NCBI GenBank assembly: GCA_026214975.1
Contig: CM047815.1
Location: 75,421,299-75,485,298, forward strand
Reading direction: 5' to 3'
Length of the DNA stretch: 64,000 nucleotides
DNA from: Gentiana macrophylla
Lineage: Eukaryota > Streptophyta > Magnoliopsida > Gentianales > Gentianaceae
Each line of letters starts with the position of its first letter. Position 1 is the stretch's first letter. The position numbers were made by a program, and so were the translations under genes. Shown here one piece after another: positions 37,140 to 49,002 of this stretch. The notes under the pieces are model-generated. The model searched no databases. It was given only the letters and a program-made list of their open reading frames with translations, and was not told the origin of the DNA.

Positions 37140-38090
37140 GTTCCATAGTGTGGGCCTATAAAGAGCATAGCCCTTATGACACACTAGACATAAAAGTGAA
37201 ACTGTAATCTCAACAAATAAGCCCAACACTTCACAATATAAATTGGATGACAATGTTGATAGAGAGATTTGATCTCATGACCTCATGTTCTAAGAACATG
37301 TTTCTTTTTGCACATACTCTAATTACTTGGGAATAGTAGTCCTCCAAACTCAAGTTTCATTGCTATAACTTGAAGTATTTCTTGAACACCTCATAAATAC
37401 GACTCAAATATTTAGACTTGGGATACATGTGTTTCAACCGAGTCCACATGTCATTGAGGGATACCAAATACAACAAAGTCGAACCAATGTTTGGTTCAAT
37501 ATTGTTTAACATACGGGACATGATTTGAGCGTCATCTTGCCTTCACGAAATGGCTCATGGATCACCCGTTTCTGGCTTATCACAAACCAGACGATGATCC
37601 ATACCCTTCATGGTTAGGAAAATTTCAACAGATCGTGACCAGAGAGTATAGTTTTTACTGTGCGGTATGACTAATCGCTTGAACACGCTAGCCGAACTTG
37701 GCTGACTGAACAAACTTCCAGGTTTCTTCTCCATGTCAGACGTTGACATTGAAGAACCGGTTTTTATTGTACGATATAGGGTTTTAGAGGTTGAGAGGGA
37801 GATTTGGCTTTAATACCATGTTGAATTACCATCTCCCCCAAGGTTTAAGTTGATGGGTTAGTAGATAATTAACATTTTAAACACTTTAACACGCCCTATC
37901 AAGTGTGGCTTATAAAGAGCTTGAGCAAAATGACACACAATGCATATAAATTACACTATAATGCTAACAAAGAGGCATAACACTTCACAATTTAAATGGG
38001 ATGTCAATGTTGACAGAGAGATTCGATCTCATAACCTCCTTCTTTAATATAATGTTAGAAAACATTACACATTAATTTACTTAGGGTATC
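37140..38090 (-). mobile_element. Antisense Copia remnant: LTR, PBS, gag fragment, LTR piece
   Basis: On the minus strand the LTR (right edge about 38090) ends GGTAATTCAACA at 37819. A PBS-like TGGTATTAAAGCC follows, then a gag start at 37749 (KNYTLWSRSVEIFLTMKGMD), continuing to about 37322 with MLNNIEPN and VFKKYFKL, matching the Copia gag (UBN2) family. The segment at 37140-37320 repeats part of the LTR (shared: CACTTCACAAT, TGTTGACAGAGAGATTCGATCTCAT-like), so pol has been deleted between gag and the second LTR piece. Stops occur near 37380. Outer boundaries approximate. Confidence 0.65.
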
Positions 38091-38268
38091 AAATTGTTTA
38101 CACTCTCTTACCCTTTATTATGTTATAAGGGACACAGTTACAAGACACTTAACGCTAATGGGCTTTTCCTTAACTTCTTTGCCAAGACACTTAAGTTGGC
38201 CACACAACAACCGACTCAAAACCTATCACAATAATCATCACAATACTTAAGACATTATACAATAATGA

Positions 38269-38537
38269 CTTGTTTGGATTGAGGTAATAGAATGGAAGAG
38301 AATGCTTTTTTCATTCCATTCTATCTATTTGACGTGTTTGAAAACCGAATAATGGAGTTTGTTTTGATTCCAACAAAATGAAAATCTCCATCAATAAAAC
38401 CTATGGATCGACTGGAATAGAAATGATTTTATTCCATTACCTACCAAAAGCATTAATAGAATGATACAATTCCAATTCATTGCATTCAATTCCATCATAT
38501 TCATACAATTCTATTACATTCCATCAATCCAAACGAG
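38269..38537. mobile_element. MITE with terminal inverted repeats
   Basis: The left end reads CTTGTTTGGATTGAGGTAAT and the right end ATTCCATCAATCCAAACGAG, so the ends are inverted (GTTTGGATTGA / TCAATCCAAAC), followed inward by AATGGAATAG-type words. It is 269 bp with no coding capacity. The TSD is unclear. An (ATA)n tract abuts its right end. Confidence 0.7.
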
Positions 38538-38539
38538 AC

Positions 38540-38577
<38 letters not shown>

Positions 38578-38590
38578 TAATAATAATCTC
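38538..38590. repeat. (ATA)n microsatellite
   Basis: About 15 ATA units, with one interruption, directly follow the MITE. Confidence 0.9.
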
Positions 38591-38778
38591 GCAATATACA
38601 TATTTTGCTCATTATCAGCATATATAACAAAGGACCAAGTTGCATTATGATCCGCATACGCATCCACATATTTACCTTCACTAGTGTGAATGTCAAGAAA
38701 ATAACCATTACTAAAAAAGGTCAACTTTGTCTTTCGAGACTCAGGAGAAGCCAAAGTCAAAACTAGTGCCTTCTTCAT
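38591..38778 (-). CDS. Short unassigned ORF fragment
   Basis: The minus-strand frame starts MKKALVLTLASPESRKTKL and continues with FFSNGYFLDIHTSEGKYVDAY before running into the microsatellite and MITE. The first ~60 residues look like real protein, but I recognise no family. It may be a host gene fragment broken by the MITE, or chance. No upstream promoter or exon was identified in 38779-39400. Confidence 0.25.
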
Positions 38779-39420
38779 CTAGACGTGAAGATTCCGCATC
38801 ATTAAAATTTTTTCGATCAACTCGGCGCCGTGTTTCGTTAAGTTTCTGGTGAGAAAAATGCTCTCTTAAGCTACCTCGTCGACCCTAACCATATGACTCG
38901 CTATAGAGCTGGACAAGTTAGGTAATTTTGGCTTTGCACAAAACCCACGATTTGACATTTTGTTGATGAAGATTTGCATGTTCAATACAAATTGTTAGAA
39001 ACATGATACATTAGACTGAAAGTAGTAAAAAAATTATTTATGAGAAATTAAACTGCTAAAATAAAATATCGAAGATAGAAGCTTAAAAACCTTTGAAAAA
39101 ATGAGACCTAGAGTGATTGTATTGGAGATTGGATCTCTTTGCGTTTTGAATATAAACACTCATAGATCCGTTTTGTGCACGTGAGAGGATCCTAGTGCAT
39201 TTGTATTGTGTATTGTATACCTATGGTGTGAAATATATTGTGGATCCTAGTGAATTAAGTGAAATATATAGTGTGATTTTCTAAGTGAGAGGATAGGAAG
39301 AAATGGATTATCATAATTGTGTCACACAATGTGTGTTTGTAAAATAATTGGACGGAGCTGATTTGACTTTTCTGATGCAAGTCCCAATGCCAAAACGTAT
39401 GGTGTCCTATTAACTTATCA
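38779..39420. other. Intergenic region upstream of GWD1
   Basis: No gene seen; AT-rich. It would contain the distal promoter of GWD1. Confidence 0.4.
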
Positions 39421-39480
39421 ACACGTGTCATGTCTTTTTATAATAGTAGTATATCCCAATTTCCCATGCCTTCTTACCTA
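39420..39480 (+). promoter_or_regulatory. GWD1: Putative GWD1 core promoter (G-box and TATA-like)
   Basis: A CACGTG G-box at 39422-39427 precedes a TTTTTATAATA TATA-like element at about 39436-39446. A pyrimidine-rich leader follows from about 39480. G-boxes bind bHLH/bZIP factors, which would fit the known diurnal control of starch-degradation genes, but that link is inference. Confidence 0.45.
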
Positions 39481-39936
39481 CGTCGTTTATCTTTCCCTTT
39501 TCCCAGTCTCTTCAAACCACACCACTCAACACACTTACTTAAACAGTCTTCATATCAGTCCACTTTCACTCCTTAATTTTCCTCAAATTTTTGTTAATCT
39601 CTCTCTCGATGCATTGATTTCCCCAAGTGTATCTGTTGCTCAATCCAAGGTGAGCTTCGCTATTCCGGATCAACGTTACTTATTTCTGTTATTCATTGAT
39701 CAATAATCGCAACGGAAGTTTAAACTTAATTTCTCATTTTACATTGATCTTCAATCACGCGAGTATTTTTTTTTTTTTTTTTTCGATTGAGAATGTTGCT
39801 TTTTTGACACAGTTTTTGATTTCCGTCTCTGTCTTATTTACGCACATTGTATCATTTTGCGTATGGATGTGCAGGTATATTGATGTGTTTCTGAGAATTT
39901 TGATAAAATTGATGAATGTGTTTCAGGTTGGAGAAT
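39480..39936 (+). other. GWD1: GWD1 5' UTR with an intron
   Basis: The non-coding exon ends CCAAG at 39649, the donor is GTGAGC at 39650, the acceptor TTTCAG ends at 39926, and ten bases later comes the start codon at 39937. The intron holds a ~23-base T run near 39763. The transcription start is not determined. Confidence 0.65.
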
Positions 39937-42900
39937 ATGAGTCGCTCAATCGGGAATAGCTTGTTGCATCAGAGTTTGCTTCCTTCCACGGTTTTGGAAT
40001 CTCAGCATAGAGTCGGTTCGGCTTGCTTTGCTGGCAACACTTTATTATCATCTCAAGCCACTTCTGCTGGACGGTGTTCGTGTTTATCAACTTCATTTCA
40101 CGGTTGTAAATCGAGTGTGGAGAAAAACAAATTATCTAGGGGTAAAATACGCGCTGTTAATAGTACTCCTCAAGCTGTTTTGGCCACTGATCTTACTGCA
40201 GAGGTAGACTTGTTTAAGAATTTTTATTTATCATTTATGACTTTTCTCTTCAAAGTGTCGAAAATTAGTAGCTCTACTTTCATTAACAGTTAACTATTTT
40301 ATGTACAAGTATTGATTTTTTTGTGTCTGTGTGGCGCGAACTCTATGTTTCCTTTCCGTCCTGTCATAATTGGGTAAAGAGATAGCAGCTGCGCCAATAG
40401 ATATATTCAAGGCCAACTAACTATATTTACTTATGTACTCATATGATCTACATGGCTAAAATGTTATACTAGTACATGATTTTTTATCGTATAATAATGA
40501 ATTTCGGATTAAGTGAGCCGGCACAAATCTAAAGCCGAATGGACACAGAATTACGTATAATCATTTCAAACTGATCTGTGGCTTACCTTATTAATGATTA
40601 TTGCCCTCCAGTAACACTTGCAGAACTTTCTTGTCTAAGGTAGATCATTGAAATACCTTTCTTTTGTCCTATCCTTTCTGTAGGTTTAGGCCTTTCTCCT
40701 TCAATTGTATGGTTTTGTGTTTTGTTTATTCCAGACAATGCTGTCTGAAAATGTATACCTGGAACCTGAATGTGTAAGTAATCGCGACACAAGCTTTGTC
40801 CTAAGAAGCGACGGTATCTTATCTGTTTATGAAAAGCTTTTGGGAAATAATTGTGATGAAGAGATGATAGCCACTAGAAACACTCTGCAGATGCAGAGGT
40901 ATATTTGTGCTCTGTAATCTATTGAAATCTTGGTTACGCAGCATTACTTCACAAGCCATTATAGGAGCTGAGCATTGTTTAGATGTCATATTGCTTTGGT
41001 TAATTATCAAACTGGTTTACCTGGAAAAGTGCATATGGTAAAAATGATGTTTTTGTTACTCAACTATGATGATGAGCCTTTGTATTTTGATATCTCGACT
41101 TGTAAAAAGGTTTCTGATGAAGTTCTTACCTAAATACATGAAGAATGCCCCTGCACTGTATCTCTTATTCTGCTGAATTACCTGGAAGTTGTGTGAAAGC
41201 TATGTGATGTGGTAGCCAGAGAGATGTGAATTCTGACTTTTTTTTTTTTTACTGAAGTAGTAATATTGTATCCATTCTTGCGGGTAAAGAAAATGTTCCA
41301 AGAAGTTGTGATCAGGCGTTGGGATTAATTGTCCACTTCAAACGAGGTCAAACCTTCACTTTTCTCTGGGAACTGTTCCACTCTCCAGAATATGGGGTTT
41401 CCTTATCCATATGTATGTTTTAGTTGTGCTATGCCTAATATAAGTGGTTGGCTAAGCTAGAGAGATGCATAAAAAATAAACCAATTCAGTTGAAGGAGTT
41501 ATGTACGCGGGGATGAATTCAAGACTGATAAATACCAACCAGGACAGAAAAAAAAGAAATGTATTTTGTTTCCTGGAAGAAGGGGAAGTCTTTTCCAAAT
41601 AATGCAAAGATTGCACTAAATCTTGAAAGTTGTAGGTGCACCATTTCCTGTTCTTTGTGGATTTCGCTTAACGTACTTCTTTTGTTTTACCACCATACCA
41701 TGTACTGTTCTTGTCTGTTTTTAATTTTGTTATTTTTATTTTTATGTTATGCTTTTCAAAAAGGCAACAACAATGGGTTTTGACATGTTACTTTTCCATC
41801 CTCCCAAATTTAAATGGGACAATATGTATCCTGATTCAGCTAAAGGACTCGTGAAACTCACATTCGTATGTAACGAAGAAACACAGATGCCCTATTTACG
41901 CCAGACGAGTTAGCTATATATATTGCATTTCTCCACTGCATTCAATCATAAACCAACCGGCATACCCTTCCCGATACCTTTATAAGAGATCTTTTTTGTT
42001 GTCTTTCCCTTCATGTCTTTTCTTTTTTGTCATCTCCTCCCGCATATAGCATGTGTGTGTGTGTGTGGTTTTTTTCTTTTCTTTTTTTGTTTGTTTCTCA
42101 CAACACCTAACTTGTGCATCCACTCGACACCTTTGTACATGTTTCATACCTTAAATTAAATTTTCACACCTTTTGGGTGTGTGAAAATGAATTTAGGGTG
42201 GGATGTTGGGAGGTGGAAATTAATTTTGGTGTGGCGAAATCATTTGCCTATCCGAAAATGACATCCTGCTCCTTTTTTTACAGATGACAGAGAAGTTCAA
42301 CCTCGATGGAAATATTGAACTACAGGTGATAGAGTTATGGATTTTTGTTTTTATTTTATTAAATCTTAGATTGATCAGAAAATATTATGGAAATATGTGA
42401 GTGTATTGCGGTTTCCCAGTGATTTTGATTTGGTATTGCACAGGTCAAGGTTAGAGGGTCCTCTGCAAGCTCTCCATCATGTGTAGATGTTAAAGTTACA
42501 ATTGATAGTAATAGCCTATTTCTACATTGGGGAGGCATACAGTCTAGGAAAGGGTAACATAAGTTTTAGTTTTCGGTTTAATTAGACTCTTCTATTGCAA
42601 CATTAACGTACATTATAAGCCTCGTGTAATTTTCACGTACTCCACAGGAGGTGGGTGCTTCCTAACCCTTGTCCAGAGGGAACTAAAGTATACCAGGATA
42701 GTGCACTTAGAACTCCTTTTGTCACCGTAAGTTTTGTTTTGCTTTATTACTCATCTCTTTTTCTGTCTTATGCGCATAGCGTTGATACTCAAATTAATCT
42801 TTTGTACACCTCAGTCTGGTGGCATCGCTTCACTGAGAATCACAATTGATGATCCTACGATACAAGCGATAGAGTTTCTTATTTTTGATGAAGCTCAGAA

Positions 42901-45900
42901 CAAATGGTGAAGTATATTTCATATAAATTGGTGCTCATTATTTCCATAGAACTTCTATGTTTATGCTCCCTTCTCTTTCTTTGGCATTTAGGTTTAAAAA
43001 CAATGGTGACAACTTTTATGTTACTTTGCCAGTCGGAGAAAGACAAGTGTTGAATGGTTCTGTCCCGGAGGATCTTGTGCAGATTCAAGCTTATTTAAGG
43101 TGGGAGAGAAAGGGCAAACAAATGTATACTCCTGAAAAAGAGAAGGCATGTTTTTCTTGTTGCCTCACTAATTATCCTATATGGCCCTTTTCCTTCTGCC
43201 CATGTCCTGAAGAGGCATGTAATCTGGCTCCTGATGTCTTGATGGTGAAGTAGTATTGTTGAGCTCCGAAGTAACTCAAACTACTGGCACAACATCTTGT
43301 ACCAGCTCGTAGATGGTTATTGAGTACAAAGATTGATTGTGTGGCTCTACCGTACTGCAGTCTATTTAGTGCGTTTCACATGTGCAAGTGGCAGTAGTGT
43401 GTGTTTTTTTTGTTTTTTGTAATTGATTTCCATTAGATATATGCATGACACATCTTCAGTCATTTTTCTTATGCATCTTGTTGGCCTTCCAGTTATTTCC
43501 CCATGTGTCCGCATATTTTGGGAAGGTGTGCTGGAAAATGTCTAAATATAAGCAGATCTGGTGCTTGTTAGAATACAGATAATATGATGACAAGTCAAAT
43601 TTGCTTATTGCAATCCAAGGGTATTAGAACATTTTCCAGGCCAAATATTCAATGCTTTCATGTAGAATTTTCAGCTTCATGCCTCAGAATTCTTAGGTAA
43701 ACGATATCTAGCATACTGAACTTGTAAGGGAAGGAAAATTATCGTCAAAAAGTTCTTATTCCTGTATGACTTCATGTTTCGGGGACAACATTTTCTGGGT
43801 TGTCACTGAACTAGTTTCTTGTTTATGGCGTGGTTTTCTTGTTGATATGCGTGTCTTCCTATATTTGGCTGATATATGTTATTTTCCTCTTGGCAGGAGG
43901 AATATGAGGCTGCTCGAACAGAGCTGCTAGAGGAATTAGCTAGGGGTAGTTCATTACAGGTGATTCGAGCTAGGCTGACCAAAAAACCTGAGGCGACAGA
44001 GAATCAGAATAGTTCTACTTCCGAAAGGGTCAGTGTACCTGATGACCTTGCACAAATACAGGCTTATATAAGATGGGAGAAAGCTGGGAAACCGTCCTAT
44101 ACACCAGATCAGCAGCTTGTAAGCTCCATTTCCTAATAATTATTTATAAGCTTACATGTAATCGCATCATGTGTTCTTTCAGATGCATTCAAGGATGTAC
44201 TTGATCCTTATTCGTTTGAGATTTACTTTCTCGGGGTGATATCTTGGACCATCTTGTCCTTTTAGAAAGAACTTGAAGAAGCAAGGAAAGAATTGCAACT
44301 TGAACTGGAGAAAGGCACATCCCTTCATGATATACGGCAAAAGATTTCTAAAGGGGAGATAGAAACAAAGGTTTCTAAGCAACTGGATAGAAAGGGTTAT
44401 TTCTCTGCTGCAAGAATCCAGCGGAAGAAGAGGGACATCGTGCAGCTTTGCACCAAGTATCCTTCTGGAGCTGGTCAGGAAGTTTTTATCTCAGAACCAC
44501 AAGCATTGTCAGCACTTGAGCAATTTGCTAAGGAAAAAGAAGGCCAGGTTGACGTATCCATCATGAACAGGAAAATCTTTGATCTTGGAGGTGGAAAACT
44601 TATGGTGAGGATCCATGTACTTGATTTTCTTACACTATTTTAACCCTGCATGTATAAGTCTAAATTGTGGTTCTTTTATTATTTTAATATTTTTAATATT
44701 GAAGGTACTTGTTACAAGATCCTCTGGAAAGATAATACTTAATCTTGCAACCGATCTTAAAGAGCCGTGTATTCTTCACTGGGCTTTGTCAAAGACACAT
44801 GGGCAATGGTTGGTAAGAACTTTAATTACTTGATTTGTGACATTTGCATTTATTTATGGCACTTTGTTCTACTTTATTGTATTCTGGATAAAGTTTATGT
44901 ACTCTGAAGAATGTTTTGTTGAATTTATATTAGGCGCCACCTTCAAGTGTAGTCCCTGCAGGTTCAATTCCTTCAGGTGAAGCCATTGAAACCCAGTTTT
45001 CAAGCAGTGATACCAGTGATTTAACGTTGAAGGTGCGCTAATGAAAAAATACATGGGCATCTTTTTCATGATTTAGGTCCTTAATGTTTGACGTCTCAGC
45101 ATATCAATGCTTACACGAAGCTTTGTAATTTTCAGGTCCAATCCTTAGAACTCGAATTTGAAGATGGCGATTTTGTTGGGATGCCATTTGTTATTTTGTC
45201 TGGTGGGCAATGGATTAAAGACAAAGGCTCAGACTTTTATGTTAAATTTGATACTATACCCAAGCAGTTACAGCCGGTCTCTTTCTCTTCCCCTGGTTTC
45301 ATTTTTCTGTCCAAGTGCTACTGTTTTCTTACCAGTTGTTGTAAGCACTTTTCGGAAATGACTCATGATATTTAATAACAAAGCTGTTCTTTTAAAGTAG
45401 AGCTCTGGAGATGGTAAGGGTACGGCAAAGACTTTGCTAGATAAAATAGCAGACCTGGAAAGTGAGGCTGAAAAGTCCTTCATGCACAGGTAAAGAAACA
45501 TATGGATAATTATTCTCTTTTTGTCCATTGCTCTCATGATCTAAAGATTTCCTAATATTTTCTGCATTTAGTGTCCCTTCATGTAGTTTCTTCAATATCT
45601 CATATCCGCAGCCTTCCCTCTGTTTCTTATCAGATTTAGAAAACTTACAAAATGTGCTTGCTTTAGAATTCTGGGAAGGTAAACATACTTTACTCAGACC
45701 TGAAAGTGTAACTGACTGGCCATTTATCTGCTTGGCATTCTCTACTTTATGACTAAAATAGTGATCTATCTTTGAACAACCTTGTTTCTGCCAGATTTTT
45801 GTAGTAGACTTTTGGTAGACCTCAGATGTGTCCTTTCTCTTTTTACGAAGTTTTTCCACTTTAGGATAGGAATAGGTTGCTTTCTTTAGGAACATATATT

Positions 45901-48900
45901 ATTGCTAGCTCTGAACTGCGTAGATTTGAATGAGGTAAGAGTGAGACTTTTTACTCTCAGATTCAATATTGCGGCAGACTTGATGGAAGAGGCTGCAAGT
46001 GTTGGAGAATTGGGAGTTTCTGCAATTCTTGTCTGGATGAGGTTTATGGCAACAAGACAGTTGACATGGAATAAAAACTACAACATTAAACCACGGTATG
46101 TACCCTTTTTTTCATGGTTTAGTACAAGTGTACTTAAGATACCAAAGGAAAAAATGGAGTATTTTGGGTGTCCCTCCTAAACACTTTGCTCAATCAAGTT
46201 CCTTTCTGTGCTTGTGTATCTAATAGCAAAGACTTTATGTGTGATGTTTCTATGGATCATTTTTGTGGTTTTCTTGTGGTGTAGATTGATAAGCAAGGCC
46301 CAGGACAGGGTATTTTGAGTGTCCATATTTCACGCTTTGCTCAATCTAGTTTCTCGTTATGCTTGTGTATCTAATGCCAAAGCTTTTACCAGTGAAGTAT
46401 CTGTGTATCATTTTTATAGTCTTGTTATTGTGTAGAGAGATAAGCAAGGCCCAGGACAGGCTCACAGACATTCTCCAGCATATCTATACAAATAGTCCCC
46501 AGTATCGGGAATTTTTGCGCATGATCATGTCAACTGTTGGTCGGGGAGGTGAGGGAGACGTTGGGCAGCGAATAAGAGATGAGATTTTGGTTATTCAGGT
46601 GGGTATTGGAAGCCCGGCCCATGTTGCTAATCCTTCATCTCTTTCTGTTTCAGTGTGATTTCTATTGTCTTTTGATAGAAAATCTTATTGAAAAGCATAA
46701 CTTACAATTGCAGAGAAAAAATGATTGCAAGGGTGGAGTGATGGAGGAATGGCACCAGAAGCTGCATAATAATACGAGTCCTGATGACGTAGTGATTTGT
46801 CAGGTATATTCTTCGGTGTTTGATCCCTGGACCTTTTCCTCTCATGCTCTTCTTTTCTCAAAGACTATTTGCTTCTTTGCCAGGCATTAATTGATTATCT
46901 CAAGAGTGACATGGACATTAACGTCTACTGGAAAACCTTGAAAGAAAATGGAATAACAAAAGAGCGTCTCTTGAGCTATGATCGTGCCATCCATTCTGAA
47001 CCGAATTTCAGGAATGAACAGAAGGATGGCCTTTTACGGGACCTCGGAAACTATATGAGAACCCTCAAGGTTGGTTTTGTTAAAATTAATGTAGGCTCAT
47101 CAGGCTTACCAAATCCATCCATCTGGAAGTGATGGGGTAATATTAAAAAGTAGGTGTATGATATATTACTTAAAACATCATTGTACACAATCCTACTTCT
47201 GAAGCTAATGCAATGTGTCAATGCGGCGTTGCCTAAGTGGCATTCAGTGCTAAGGCCCTCTGGAGGTTCTAGGTTCGAATCCCGCTATATGAGAGGATAA
47301 TTCTTTTATGTGGTGTATGATCCACCAACAACAAGTGTGGTACTTATCATATCTGTGAAAAAAAAAGTGCAATCCTGGAACTGAACAGCATGTATGTAAA
47401 ATTTACCCAGGCTAAGCATTAATATGGTAAGTTAAAAACTTTCGTTCTATTGGCAGTATCAAGTGCGCTAGATCGCTCTCAATATTTTTACCCTATATAA
47501 CACAGTTTAACTCAACCTCAAAAAAGAAGAAGAAGAAAAAAAGCTCTAATTGTATGAGTTCATTAATCAGGAACTCAATGATTTACATATGTGGATTCCT
47601 CTGAAATTTTGCAGGCAGTTCACTCTGGTGCAGATTTAGAATCTGCGATTGCGAACTGCATGGGCTATAAAGCTGAGGTAACAAAAATAATTGAGTGAGA
47701 TTCCTCATCGTGCTTCATTTCCAGGTGTTTGTCTAATATCAGTCATCGACTCTCTTTAGGGTGAAGGCTTCATGGTTGGTGTGCATATAAATCCTGTATC
47801 AGGCTTACCATCAGGATTTCAGGTGCTGGAAAGGGCTAGTTCCTTTTTTTCCCTCTCTAAGATATATCTTTTGCCACGTTGGTCTATTATAAATATCTGT
47901 GAATTTTATCTACAGGAACTACTTCATTTTGTCACAGAACATATTGAAGATAAAAATGTGGAACCCCTGCTTGAGGCATGTAAACTGTCATTTCGGTCTT
48001 CGTGTTTCTATCTTCAGTTAATGCTGTTGTAATTACAACTCAACGTCTTTGCCTTTTACACTGACAGCAATTCTCTGATTCAGGGTTTGCTCGAGGCACG
48101 TCAGGAGCTCAGGCCATTGCTTTTCAAGCCAAACAACCGACTGAAGGATCTTATGTTTTTGGACTTAGCCCTAGATTCTTCAGTTAGAACGAGTATTGAG
48201 AGGGGTTACGAAGAATTGAATAGCGCTGGTCCCGAAGTATTCTTACCCTTCAATCCTTTTATCACTTTTTCCCAGTTTACTTGATTTTGTTGGATAATAT
48301 TTTTTGCCTTGAGACTCATGTCTGTTTCTTTCCCTTTGTGTTAGTGAAGTAGAACTTTGTACTGAAGGTAATGATTTTTTTATCTTTTCATAACAGTTAA
48401 TGATTTCTTTATTTCTTGCATCTTGCAGAAAGTTATGTACTTCATCTCCCTTGTCATTGAGAACCTTGTGCTTTCAGTCGATGATAACGAAGATCTTATT
48501 TATTGCTTGAAGGTATGACAAGATTCAACATCACCTAACTAATTCTAGTTTCTTCTTGTTATGCTATTAGAGGATTCTTCATGCGTCAATTGAGATGTTA
48601 ATTCTTGATCCTTTATTAATAGTTTGATTGTTTGGATGTGCGCTTTACAAAGTTATTTAGGGCCTTGTTCTGAAGTTCAAACATATTCTCCTAAATTCCT
48701 CCCCATCATATAGTCGATGTTTGAACTATCTTTGGCGTTTTCTTTGATAGAAGTGTTGGTTCTGTTCTAAAATTACCAATGGCTTATCAATCTTTGCCAA
48801 GCAATGGCTATAAATGGAGAACGAGAACGTATTTAATTTGTTTTTTCACTCTGATCTCCTAATATAGGATAGGATACGTGTGTGTGTATATGGGTGCGAT

Positions 48901-48959
48901 CATGCATGTTTATACATACATATATATACATATATACATACACACACACACACACACAC

Positions 48960-49002
<43 letters not shown>

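Noticed and set aside
45277..45400. Weak donor GTCTCT of intron 11 as a sign of gene damage
   Set aside because: The junction keeps frame and joins conserved residues, so I accept it as a weak but functional donor.
45437..45895. Minus-strand 152-codon frame in GWD1 intron 12
   Set aside because: Overlaps exon 12 in antisense and has no recognisable domain. It is intriguing for its length and Lys content, but unsupported.
47222..47300. Possible tRNA gene
   Set aside because: Good A and B boxes, but no complete cloverleaf or acceptor stem, and an A-run tail follows, so a SINE is more likely.
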